Of a DNA stretch of 64,000 nucleotides, positions 49,494 through 57,143 are shown piece after piece. Every line of letters starts with the position of its first letter. The stretch's first letter is position 1. The notes under the pieces were generated by a model. The model had not been told where the DNA came from, did not search any database, and saw nothing but the letters and a program-made list of their open reading frames with translations. Location: positions 5,269,957-5,333,956 of the forward strand of contig NZ_CP100416.1 of assembly GCF_026017845.1 (NCBI RefSeq), read 5' to 3'. Source of the DNA: Amycolatopsis mediterranei (GTDB taxonomy: Bacteria > Actinomycetota > Actinomycetes > Mycobacteriales > Pseudonocardiaceae). Position numbers and translations under genes: made by a program.

Positions 49494-51239
49494 ATGGACC
49501 TCAAACTGCTGGACGCCGTCGCGTCGCACGAAGAACGGGAGGCGGTCGCCGGGTTCGCCGGTGGCGGCCGTGACCAGCTGCTCCCCGCCCTGCACGCGGT
49601 CAACGACCGGGTCGGCTGGATCAGCCAGGGCGCGCTGAACCTCATCTGCGAGACGCTGCACGTGCCGCCCGCGGACGCGTACGGCGTCGCGAGCTTCTAC
49701 TCGCTGTTCGCCCTGGATGAGCGCCCGGAGCGGGTGGTGCACGTGTGCACCGACCTGGCCTGCCGGATCACCGGCGCGGAGACGGTGTGCGACGTCCTCA
49801 CCGAGCACGTCGGCGCCGCGGGGAAGGCGCGCGGCGGGGTCACGTGGCTGCGCAGCCCGTGCCTCGGCGTCTGCGAACGGGCCCCCGCGGCGCTGACGTT
49901 CCAGGCCGGCGACCCGGCGACGACCGAGCTGCTCGCGCCGGCGACCGGCGCGTCGGCCGTGCTCGCCGCGGGCCGGGCACCGGCGGCCGCCGAGGGCGCA
50001 CCGCCGGTGATCCACCAAAAGGAAGGATTGCGGCTGCTGCGCCGGGTCGGCGTCGTCGATCCGTCCAGTTTGGACGACTACCGGGCCACCGGCGGCTATG
50101 CGGCATTGCGCAACGCCCTCCGCATGGGTCAGGCCGCGGTGATCCGCGAGGTCACCGACGCCGGGCTGCTCGGCCGTGGCGGGGCCGCGTTCCCGACCGG
50201 GCGCAAGTGGGCGGCCACGGCCGCGCAACCCGCGGGGCCGCACTACCTGGTGTGCAACGCCGACGAGAGCGAACCCGGCACGTTCAAGGACCGGGTGCTG
50301 CTCGAAGGCGACCCCTTCGCCCTGGTGGAGGCGATGACGATCGCCGCGTTCGCGATCGGCGCCCGCCAGGGGTACGTCTACCTGCGCGGGGAGTACCCGC
50401 GGGCGCTGCGGCTGCTGCGGAACGCGCTGGACGTCGGCCGCGAGCGCGGGTTTCTCGGCGTGGACGTCATGGGGCACGCGGGTTTCTCGTTCGACATCGA
50501 GATCCGGCGCGGCGCGGGAGCCTACATCTGCGGCGAGGAGACCGCGATCTTCAACTCGATCGAGGGCTTCCGCGGCGAGCCCCGCACGAAGCCGCCGTTC
50601 CCGGTCGAACAGGGGCTGTTCGGCAAGCCGACCGTGGTGAACAACGTCGAGACGCTGGTCAACGTGCCACTGATCCTCACCGAGGGCGCGGCCGCGTACC
50701 GTTCGATCGGGACCGAAGCCTCGGCCGGGCCGAAGCTGTTCTGCCTGTCCGGCAACGTCGAACGGCCGGGCGTCTACGAAGTGCCGTTCGGGGCGACGCT
50801 GCGCGAGCTGCTCGCTCTGGCCGGGGGAGTGCCCGAGGGCCGCTCGCTGCGGGCGGTGCTGCTGGGCGGCGCGGCCGGCGGGTTCGTCCGGCCGGACGAG
50901 CTGGACCTGCCGCTCACGTTCGAGGACGCAAGGGCGGCGAAGACGACCCTCGGCTCGGGTGTCGTGCTGGTGCTGGACGACCTCGCCGACCTGGGCGGGT
51001 TCCTGCTGCGGATCGCGGAGTTCTTCCGCGACGAGTCGTGCGGGCAGTGCGTCCCGTGCCGGATCGGGACCGTGCGCCAGGAGGAGGCGATCCGGCGCGT
51101 CCTCGCGGCCGGTTCGGAGGAGCAACCGCTGCTGCGGGAAGTGGGCGGGGTCATGCGGGACTCGTCGATCTGCGGCCTCGGCCAGACCGCCTGGAACGCC
51201 ATCGAATCCGCCATCGACCGGTTGGGAGCGCTGCAGTGA
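49494..51239 (+). CDS. NAD-dependent formate dehydrogenase, fused NuoE/NuoF-like (FdsG-FdsB) subunit
   Basis: 581 residues. Residues 1-165 are thioredoxin-like NuoE with the [2Fe-2S] cysteines 85, 90, 123 and 127 (VCTDLAC...SPCLGVC). The NuoF part follows: FMN site GRGGAAFPTGRKW near 228, NADH site RGAGAYICGEETA near 339, and the C-terminal [4Fe-4S] ligands Cys516, 519, 522 and 560 (ESCGQCVPC...SSICGLGQ). This diaphorase passes electrons from formate oxidation to NAD+. It sits between the two halves of the catalytic subunit and its stop overlaps the next start (GTGA). Confidence 0.92.
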   Translation: MDLKLLDAVASHEEREAVAGFAGGGRDQLLPALHAVNDRVGWISQGALNLICETLHVPPADAYGVASFYSLFALDERPERVVHVCTDLACRITGAETVCDVLTEHVGAAGKARGGVTWLRSPCLGVCERAPAALTFQAGDPATTELLAPATGASAVLAAGRAPAAAEGAPPVIHQKEGLRLLRRVGVVDPSSLDDYRATGGYAALRNALRMGQAAVIREVTDAGLLGRGGAAFPTGRKWAATAAQPAGPHYLVCNADESEPGTFKDRVLLEGDPFALVEAMTIAAFAIGARQGYVYLRGEYPRALRLLRNALDVGRERGFLGVDVMGHAGFSFDIEIRRGAGAYICGEETAIFNSIEGFRGEPRTKPPFPVEQGLFGKPTVVNNVETLVNVPLILTEGAAAYRSIGTEASAGPKLFCLSGNVERPGVYEVPFGATLRELLALAGGVPEGRSLRAVLLGGAAGGFVRPDELDLPLTFEDARAAKTTLGSGVVLVLDDLADLGGFLLRIAEFFRDESCGQCVPCRIGTVRQEEAIRRVLAAGSEEQPLLREVGGVMRDSSICGLGQTAWNAIESAIDRLGALQ

Positions 51240-52093
51240 CCACTGTGGACATCGGAATCCCTCGCAGGCTGGTCGAGTTCACTGTGGACGGTGAGACGAT
51301 CCGGGTCCCCGAAGGCTCGACGATCCTCGACGCGTGCACGGCGGCCGGCAAGGACATCCCGACGCTCTGCTACGGCGACACCCTCGAACCGGCGAACGCC
51401 TGCCGCGTCTGCATGGTCGAAGTCGAGGGCTCACGGACGCTGGTGCCGTCGTGCTCGCGCAAGGTCGAGCCGGGCATGGTGGTGCACACCGATTCGGAGC
51501 GGACCCGGACCAGCCGCAAGGTGGTGCTGGAACTCCTGGCGTCGGCCACGGACCTGTCGACCACTCCGGGCGTCGCGGAGTGGATGGCGGAAACCGGCGC
51601 CGATCCGGGTCGCTTCGGTCCGGACGCGGCGACGGTCGCCCAGCCGGTCCTGGTGGACAACGAGCTTTACGTCCGGGATTACGGGAAGTGCATCCTCTGC
51701 TACAAGTGCGTCGACGCGTGCGGCGAGCAGTGGCAGAACTCGTTCGCGATCACCGTGGCCGGCCGCGGCTTCGACGCCCGGATCTCGACGGAGTTCTCGA
51801 GCCCGCTGCCGGACAGCGCGTGCGTCTACTGCGGCAACTGCGTCGAGGTCTGCCCGACCGGGGCGCTGAGTTTCAAGCGCGAGTGCGACAAGCGCGAAGA
51901 CGGCACCTGGGACGAGTCCCGCCAGACGGCCACCACCACGATCTGCACGTTTTGCGGGGTCGGCTGCGCCCTGACGCTGCACGTCCAGGACAACGAGATC
52001 GTGAAGGTGACGTCCCCGCACGAGAGCTCGGTGACGCACGGGAACCTCTGCATCAAGGGCCGCTTCGGCTGGCAGCACGTCCAGAACCGGTAG
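51236..52093 (+). CDS. Formate dehydrogenase Fe-S subunit (NuoG-like N-terminal part plus MopB Fe4S4 domain)
   Basis: 285 residues from the GTG at 51236. [2Fe-2S] ligands are Cys45, 56, 59 and 73. Two [4Fe-4S] sets are Cys152/155/158 with 206 and Cys196/199/202 with 162 (ferredoxin pattern). The C-terminus holds a further [4Fe-4S] set, Cys237/240/244/272 (CTFCGVGC...CIKGRFG), which normally begins the molybdopterin subunit. The protein ends at GWQHVQNR, just where the catalytic subunit at 47576 picks up. It is therefore the detached N-terminal third of an FdsA/FdhF-type subunit. Last gene of its operon, followed by a terminator. Confidence 0.88.
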   Translation: MTTVDIGIPRRLVEFTVDGETIRVPEGSTILDACTAAGKDIPTLCYGDTLEPANACRVCMVEVEGSRTLVPSCSRKVEPGMVVHTDSERTRTSRKVVLELLASATDLSTTPGVAEWMAETGADPGRFGPDAATVAQPVLVDNELYVRDYGKCILCYKCVDACGEQWQNSFAITVAGRGFDARISTEFSSPLPDSACVYCGNCVEVCPTGALSFKRECDKREDGTWDESRQTATTTICTFCGVGCALTLHVQDNEIVKVTSPHESSVTHGNLCIKGRFGWQHVQNR

Positions 52094-52110
52094 CGGCACC
52101 CTGTTCGCGC

Positions 52111-52145
52111 GAAGGCGCCGTGACTCGAGGAGTCGCGGCGCCTTC
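52111..52145 (+). terminator. Terminator after the formate dehydrogenase operon
   Basis: A 15-bp stem with one mismatch, GAAGGCGCCGTGACT (52111-52125) with AGTCGCGGCGCCTTC (52131-52145), closes a CGAGG loop 17 bp after the stop codon. Confidence 0.8.
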
Positions 52146-52157
52146 GTCGTCCGGGCG

Positions 52158-52187
52158 TTGACCGCGACGCAGCGCACCAGCTATTCT
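52158..52187 (+). promoter_or_regulatory. Promoter of the hyi-glxR-gcl operon
   Basis: TTGACC (52158-52163) and TATTCT (52182-52187) are spaced by 18 bp, directly after the upstream terminator. A weak relative of the GTATGCA box, GATATGCGAAA, follows at 52189-52199. Confidence 0.5.
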
Positions 52188-52232
52188 CGATATGCGAAAG
52201 AAAGATTCCGCAAAGTGAAATTCGAGGTCGCG

Positions 52233-53045
52233 ATGCCTGAAGAGGGGCACTCCCTGCCGTACGTCGCCAACCTGTCGATCCTGTTCAAGGAGGTCCCGCT
52301 CCTCGACCGCGCGGCCGCCGCGCGGGACGCCGGGTTCACCGACGTCGAGTACTGGTGGCCGTTCGGCTCCGCCGTGCCCGCCCGCGAAGACGTGGACGCG
52401 TTCGTCGACAGCCTCGACGGGGTCCGGCTGCGCGGGCTGAACTTCTACGCCGGCGACATGGCGGCGGGGGAGCGGGGCCTGGTCTCGTGGATCGGCCGGG
52501 AAACCGAGTTCGCCGACAGCCTGGTCGTCGCCCTGGGCATCGCCGAACGCACCGGGTGCCGCAGCTTCAACGCGCTCTACGGCAACCGGCTCGACGGCGA
52601 AGACCCGGCCAAACAGGACGACCTGGCCCGGGTGCACCTGGACAAGGCCGCCGACGCCGCCGCGCGGATCGGCGCGCAGCTGGTCCTCGAGCCCCTCTCC
52701 GGGGCGGACCGCTATCCGCTCAAGACCGCCGCGGACGCCGTGGCCGTGCTCGACGACCTCGGGCGCGAAAACGTGCGGCTGCTGGCCGACCTCTACCACC
52801 TGGCAGTCAACGGAGACGACCTGGACGCCCTGGTCACGGTGCACACACCGCGGATCGGGCACGTGCAGATCGCCGACGCACCCGGCCGCCACCAGCCCGG
52901 CACCGGCGAGCTGGACATCGACGGGTACCTCGCGAAGCTCCAGAACGCGGGCTACACCGGGTTCGTCGGGATCGAATACGTCCCGGAACCCGACACCGTC
53001 ACGTCGCTGGGCTGGCTGCCGAAGACCCGAAGGGGAAGAGCATGA
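52233..53045 (+). CDS. hyi: Hydroxypyruvate isomerase
   Basis: 270 residues from the ATG at 52233, with GAGGT just before it; the open frame runs back to 52158 but that part is promoter. The AP-endonuclease-2-like TIM barrel is recognisable: PYVANLSILFKEVPLLDRAAAARDAGFTDVEYWWPF is the family opening. Metal ligands are expected at Glu in LVLEPLSG, Asp/His in LLADLYHLAVNGDD, His in IGHVQIADAPGRHQPGTGELD and Glu in VGIEYVPEPDT. It interconverts hydroxypyruvate and tartronate semialdehyde. Its stop overlaps the glxR start (ATGA). Confidence 0.93.
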   Translation: MPEEGHSLPYVANLSILFKEVPLLDRAAAARDAGFTDVEYWWPFGSAVPAREDVDAFVDSLDGVRLRGLNFYAGDMAAGERGLVSWIGRETEFADSLVVALGIAERTGCRSFNALYGNRLDGEDPAKQDDLARVHLDKAADAAARIGAQLVLEPLSGADRYPLKTAADAVAVLDDLGRENVRLLADLYHLAVNGDDLDALVTVHTPRIGHVQIADAPGRHQPGTGELDIDGYLAKLQNAGYTGFVGIEYVPEPDTVTSLGWLPKTRRGRA

Positions 53046-53929
53046 AACTGGGATTCATCGGACTGGGCGTGATGGGTGCGCCGATGGCCGCGCACCTGGT
53101 CGCGGCGGGCCACGACGTCAGCGGCTACGACGTCACCCCGGCCGCGGGGGAGAAGCTCGCGGCCGCGGGCGGACGTGCCGCGACCGGCGTCGCCGACGCG
53201 GTGGCGGGCGCGGACGTCGTGATCACGATGCTGCCGAACCACCCGCACGTCGAGGAGGTGGTGCTGGCCGCCGGTGGCGTCCTCGAAACCGCCGAGCCCG
53301 GCGCGCTCCTGATCGACATGAGCACCATCCGGCCGGAGACGTCGATCGCGATCGCGGAAGCCGCGCGGGACAAGAAGATCCGCGTGCTCGACGCGCCGGT
53401 GTCGGGCGGGCAGGCCGGGGCCGAGCAGGCGTCGCTGTCCATCATGGTCGGTGGTCGCGAAGAGGACTTCGAGGCCGCCAAGCCGGTGCTCGAAGCCGTC
53501 GGCAAGACCGTCGTGCACGTCGGGCCGCACGGCGCCGGTCAGGTGGTGAAGGCGGCCAACCAGCTGGTCGTGGGCGGGATCTACGGTCTCGTGGCGGAGG
53601 CGATCGTGCTGCTCGAAGCGTCCGGTGTGGACGCTGCCACGGGCCTCGACGTGCTGGCCGGCGGCCTCGCCGGCAGCCGGATCCTCGAGCTCAAGCGGCA
53701 GTCCATGGTGGACCGCCGGTTCGCGCCCGGCTTCCGGATCGACCTGCACCACAAGGACATGGGGATCGCGCTGGCCGCCGCCCGGCAGGCCGACGTCGCG
53801 CTCCCGCTCACCGGGCTGGTCGCCCAGCTCGTCGCCGCCGGCCGCGCCATGGGGTACGGCTCCCTGGACCATTCGGCCTTGCTCAAGGTCGTCGAACAGT
53901 TGTCGGGCCGCGTCCCGGCGGAGGTGTGA
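53042..53929 (+). CDS. glxR: 2-hydroxy-3-oxopropionate (tartronate semialdehyde) reductase
   Basis: 295 residues. Beta-hydroxyacid dehydrogenase family: NAD(P)-binding KLGFIGLGVMGAPMAAHL at the start, substrate site DAPVSGGQAGAEQASLSIMVGG near 118, catalytic Lys region GAGQVVKAANQLVVGGI (Lys near 172) and KDMGIALAAARQADVALPLT near 240. It reduces tartronate semialdehyde made by Gcl to D-glycerate. It overlaps hyi by 4 bp, and gcl starts 1 bp after its stop codon. Confidence 0.93.
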   Translation: MKLGFIGLGVMGAPMAAHLVAAGHDVSGYDVTPAAGEKLAAAGGRAATGVADAVAGADVVITMLPNHPHVEEVVLAAGGVLETAEPGALLIDMSTIRPETSIAIAEAARDKKIRVLDAPVSGGQAGAEQASLSIMVGGREEDFEAAKPVLEAVGKTVVHVGPHGAGQVVKAANQLVVGGIYGLVAEAIVLLEASGVDAATGLDVLAGGLAGSRILELKRQSMVDRRFAPGFRIDLHHKDMGIALAAARQADVALPLTGLVAQLVAAGRAMGYGSLDHSALLKVVEQLSGRVPAEV

Positions 53930-53930
53930 C

Positions 53931-55619
53931 ATGCCCAGAATCCCCGCGATGCAGGCGGTCGTCGACGTCCTGGAAAGCGAAGGCGTCGACACCGTCTTCG
54001 GCTGCCCCGGCGCCGCGATCCTCCCGCTGTATAACGCCCTACAAGGCCGGGCGATCGAGCACCTGATCGTCCGGCACGAAGAGGGCGCGACGCACATGGC
54101 CGACGGCTGGGCGAGGACGAACGGCAACGTCGGCGTCGCCATCGGCACGTCCGGTCCGGCCGGCACGAACATGATCACCGGGCTCTACACCGCGCACGCG
54201 GACTCGATCCCGATGATCTGCATCACCGGCCAGGCGGCAACCACCAAGCTGCACCAGGAGGCCTTCCAGGCCGTCGACATCGTCGAGATCGCCAAGCCGG
54301 TGACGAAGTGGGCGGTGCAGGTCAAGGAGGCCGCCCAGCTGCCGTGGATCTTCCGCGAGGCGTTCCGGATCGCCCGCTCGGGCCGGCCCGGCCCGGTGCT
54401 CATCGACCTGCCCATCGACGTCCAGAAGCAGGACATCGAGTGGGACTCCTCGATCGACTCGCCGCTGCCGGTGACCCGGGTGACCCCGGCACCCGCGCGG
54501 GTCGAGCGGGCCCTCGAGATGCTCCTCCAAGCCGAACGCCCGCTGATCCTGGCCGGTGGCGGGGTCGTCCTCGGCGAGGCGAGCGAGCAGCTGCGCGCCG
54601 CCGCCGAGCGGCTCGACGTCCCGGTGCAGGTCACGCTGATGGGCAAGGGCAGCTTCCCCGAGGACCACGAGCTGTTCGCCGGGATGGCCGGCATCCAGAC
54701 GTCCCAGCGCTGGGCGAACGCGGCCTTCCTGGAGGCCGACCTCGTTCTCGCGCTGGGTGCGCGGTTCGGCGACCGGCACACCGGCGAGCTGTCGGTCTAC
54801 CGCGGCGACCGGAAGTTCATCCACGTCGACATCGAGCCGACCCAGCTCGGCAAAGTGTTCGGCCCCGACCTCGGGATCGTCTCGGACACGCGTGAATTCC
54901 TCGACGCACTGCTGGCGGCCCTGGACGCCCGCGAGGTGGCGCCGCGCCGGGACTGGGTCGCCCGGATCGCGGAGCTCAAGCAGGCGCTGCCCCGGCGCGA
55001 CGACTTCGACAGCCTGCCGATCAAGGCGCCGCGGGTGTTCAAGGAGATCAACGAAACCTTCGGCGAAGACACCTACTTCGTCACCGCGATCGGGCTCTAC
55101 CAGATCTGGTCGGGCCAGTTCCAGCAGGTGCACAAGCCGCGGCACTACCAGGTGTGCGGCCAGGCCGGCCCGCTCGGCTGGGAGATCCCGGCCGCCATCG
55201 GGGTCAAGAAGGCGCGTCCCGAAGCCGAGGTCGTCGGCGTGGTCGGGGACTACTCGTTCCAGTTCCTGGTCGAGGAGCTGGCGGTGGCCGCCCAGTACGA
55301 CGTCGGGTTCGTGCTGATCATGCTCAACAACGAGTACCTCGGGCTCATCCGCCAGGCCGAGACCGGCTACGACATGAACTTCGAGGTCGACATCCACTAC
55401 GACTCGAACGGCACGGACAACGTCAAGATCATGGAGGCCTACGGCTGCTCCGGCACCCGCGTGCACGAGCCGGGGGAGATCCGCACGTCCCTGGAATGGG
55501 CGCGCAAGGAAGCCGAGCGCACCAGCCGCCCGGTGCTGGTCGAGATCATGATCGAACGCGAGGGCAACGCCGCCATGGGCGCCGCCCTCGACGCCGTCAA
55601 GGAGTTCGAGCCCGCGTAA
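53931..55619 (+). CDS. gcl: Glyoxylate carboligase
   Basis: 562 residues, ThDP-dependent. Long stretches match E. coli Gcl: GTSGPAGTNMITGLYTAHADSIP, CITGQA, EAFQAVDIVEIAKPV, VHVDIEPTQLGKVFGPDLGIVSD-like, CGQAGPLGWEIPAAIGV and NNEYLGLIRQ. It condenses two glyoxylates to tartronate semialdehyde and CO2. One notable difference: RHEEGATHMADG has Glu50 where E. coli Gcl, unusually for ThDP enzymes, has Val51 (RHVEGA), so the usual catalytic Glu seems to be retained. Last gene of the glyoxylate operon; a terminator follows. Confidence 0.92.
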   Translation: MPRIPAMQAVVDVLESEGVDTVFGCPGAAILPLYNALQGRAIEHLIVRHEEGATHMADGWARTNGNVGVAIGTSGPAGTNMITGLYTAHADSIPMICITGQAATTKLHQEAFQAVDIVEIAKPVTKWAVQVKEAAQLPWIFREAFRIARSGRPGPVLIDLPIDVQKQDIEWDSSIDSPLPVTRVTPAPARVERALEMLLQAERPLILAGGGVVLGEASEQLRAAAERLDVPVQVTLMGKGSFPEDHELFAGMAGIQTSQRWANAAFLEADLVLALGARFGDRHTGELSVYRGDRKFIHVDIEPTQLGKVFGPDLGIVSDTREFLDALLAALDAREVAPRRDWVARIAELKQALPRRDDFDSLPIKAPRVFKEINETFGEDTYFVTAIGLYQIWSGQFQQVHKPRHYQVCGQAGPLGWEIPAAIGVKKARPEAEVVGVVGDYSFQFLVEELAVAAQYDVGFVLIMLNNEYLGLIRQAETGYDMNFEVDIHYDSNGTDNVKIMEAYGCSGTRVHEPGEIRTSLEWARKEAERTSRPVLVEIMIEREGNAAMGAALDAVKEFEPA

Positions 55620-55634
55620 TCCCCGCGTGACCAC

Positions 55635-55669
55635 GGCCGCCGTACGAGACCTGACCTCGTGCGGCGGCC
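55635..55669 (+). terminator. Terminator after gcl
   Basis: GGCCGCCGTACGAG (55635-55648) pairs with CTCGTGCGGCGGCC (55656-55669), one mismatch (G-U in RNA), 7-nt loop, followed by TTT. It starts 15 bp after the stop codon. Confidence 0.8.
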
Positions 55670-55812
55670 TTTCCGCGCGCGCACGACGGCGGTTGTCGGA
55701 AAGTACAAACGCGAGCCGTAAATTCACCCGTCTTTCAGGGGTTTTGCCGTGGTCGGAGCCACACCCGAGCGTGTGTACTTCTTCACGAAGCAGCCCCGAA
55801 AGGACGTCCACA

Positions 55813-56682
55813 GTGGAATTCCTCCGACCCGCCTCGCTGGCCGACGCGCTCGCCGCGAAGGCCGCGAACCCCGGTGCGGTCCCGATCGCCGGCGGCACGG
55901 ACGTGATGGTCGAGCTCAACTTCGACCACCGCCGTCCCGACGCCCTGCTCGACCTCGGCCGCGTGCCCGAGCTGCACGAGCACGGCACCGACGGCGGCCG
56001 GATCCGGATCGGCGCGGCCGTGCCCTACGCCCGCGTCATCTCCGAACTGGGCACGCAGCTGCCCGGCCTGGCGATGGCCGCGCGGACCGTCGGCTCCCCG
56101 CAGATCCGCAACCGCGGCTCGGTGGGCGGCAATCTCGGCGCCGCTTCGCCCGCGGGGGACTCCCACCCGGCCCTCCTGGCTGCCGACGCGGAGGTCGAGA
56201 TCGCCTCGGTCCGCGGCACGCGGGTCGTCGCGGCGAAGGATTTCTACACCGGCGTCAAGCGGAACGTCCTCGAGCCGGACGAATTGATCACCGGCGTGCT
56301 GCTGGCTCCGGCCACCGGGCCGCAGCAGTTCAGCAAGATCGGCACCCGCAACGCGATGGTCATCGCCGTCGCCGCCTTCGGGCTGGCCCTGCATCCGTCG
56401 GAAAAGCGGGTCGGCACCGGCATCGGTTCGGCCGCGCCCACCCCACGCCGGGCGCTGGCGGCCGAGGAGTTCCTGGCCGGCGAGCTGGACTGGGACTCGC
56501 CCCGGGCGCTGACCGACTCCGTGAAACGCCACTTCGGCGACTTGGTCGCGGCCGCCGCGGCCCCGATCGACGACGTCCGCGGGAGTGCGGCCTACCGCCG
56601 CCACGCTCTCGGCGTCATGGCGAGAAGGACGCTGACCTGGGCCTGGGGCGAATACTGCGAAGGGAGCGCGAAGTGCGCGTGA
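55813..56682 (+). CDS. Xanthine dehydrogenase-type FAD-binding subunit
   Basis: 289 residues from the GTG at 55813, preceded by GAAAGGA. The FAD signature is PGAVPIAGGTDVMVELNFDHRRPDALLDLGRVPEL near residues 20-55, with the second FAD loop TVGSPQIRNRGSVGGNLGAASPAGDSHPALLA near 95-125 and the C-terminal CO-dehydrogenase-flavoprotein domain from about 180. It carries electrons from the Fe-S subunit to NAD+ in PucC/XdhB-like enzymes. It is the first gene of a set with the two other subunits, overlapping the next by 10 bp. The open frame continues upstream, but the family N-terminus (MEFLRPASL) fits this start. Confidence 0.9.
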   Translation: MEFLRPASLADALAAKAANPGAVPIAGGTDVMVELNFDHRRPDALLDLGRVPELHEHGTDGGRIRIGAAVPYARVISELGTQLPGLAMAARTVGSPQIRNRGSVGGNLGAASPAGDSHPALLAADAEVEIASVRGTRVVAAKDFYTGVKRNVLEPDELITGVLLAPATGPQQFSKIGTRNAMVIAVAAFGLALHPSEKRVGTGIGSAAPTPRRALAAEEFLAGELDWDSPRALTDSVKRHFGDLVAAAAAPIDDVRGSAAYRRHALGVMARRTLTWAWGEYCEGSAKCA

Positions 56683-57143
56683 ACGTCACCGTCAACGGTG
56701 AATCCCGCCGGGCGGACAACGTCTGGGAAGGCGAGAGCCTCCTCTACGTGCTGCGCGAGCGACTCGGCCTCCCCGGCTCGAAGAACGCCTGTGAGCAGGG
56801 CGAATGCGGCTCGTGCACGGTCGACCTCGACGGCGTCCCGGCGTGTGCGTGCCTGGTCGCGGCCGGGCAGGCCGAGGGCCGGGAGGTCGTCACGGTCGAA
56901 GGGCTGGCCGACGGGGAGGCCCTCGACCCGGTGCAGGAGGCGTTCGTCGACCGCGGCGCGGTCCAGTGCGGCTTCTGCACGCCCGGCCTGCTGGTCGCCG
57001 CGCACGACCTGATCGAGCGCGTCCCCGACCCGAGTGATGTCGAGATCCGCGAGGCCCTTGCGGGCAACCTCTGCCGCTGCACCGGCTACGAGAAGATCCT
57101 GGACGCTGTGCGCGACGCCGCCGCTAGGAAGGCCGTCCGATGA
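56673..57143 (+). CDS. Xanthine dehydrogenase-type [2Fe-2S] subunit
   Basis: 156 residues from the GTG at 56673 (AGGGAG six bases upstream); a GTG at 56679 that overlaps the preceding stop is an alternative. The plant-ferredoxin cluster ligands are Cys40, 45, 48 and 60 (CEQGECGSC...C). The second, helical cluster uses Cys99, 102, 134 and 136 (CGFCTPG...CRC), the standard XdhC/PucE pattern. It relays electrons between the molybdenum and FAD subunits. Overlaps the molybdenum subunit gene by 4 bp. Confidence 0.93.
   Translation: MRVNVTVNGESRRADNVWEGESLLYVLRERLGLPGSKNACEQGECGSCTVDLDGVPACACLVAAGQAEGREVVTVEGLADGEALDPVQEAFVDRGAVQCGFCTPGLLVAAHDLIERVPDPSDVEIREALAGNLCRCTGYEKILDAVRDAAARKAVR

Noticed and set aside
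52189..52199. Fifth GntR box upstream of hyi
   Set aside because: GATATGCGAAA differs from GTATGCA at key positions; too weak to call.
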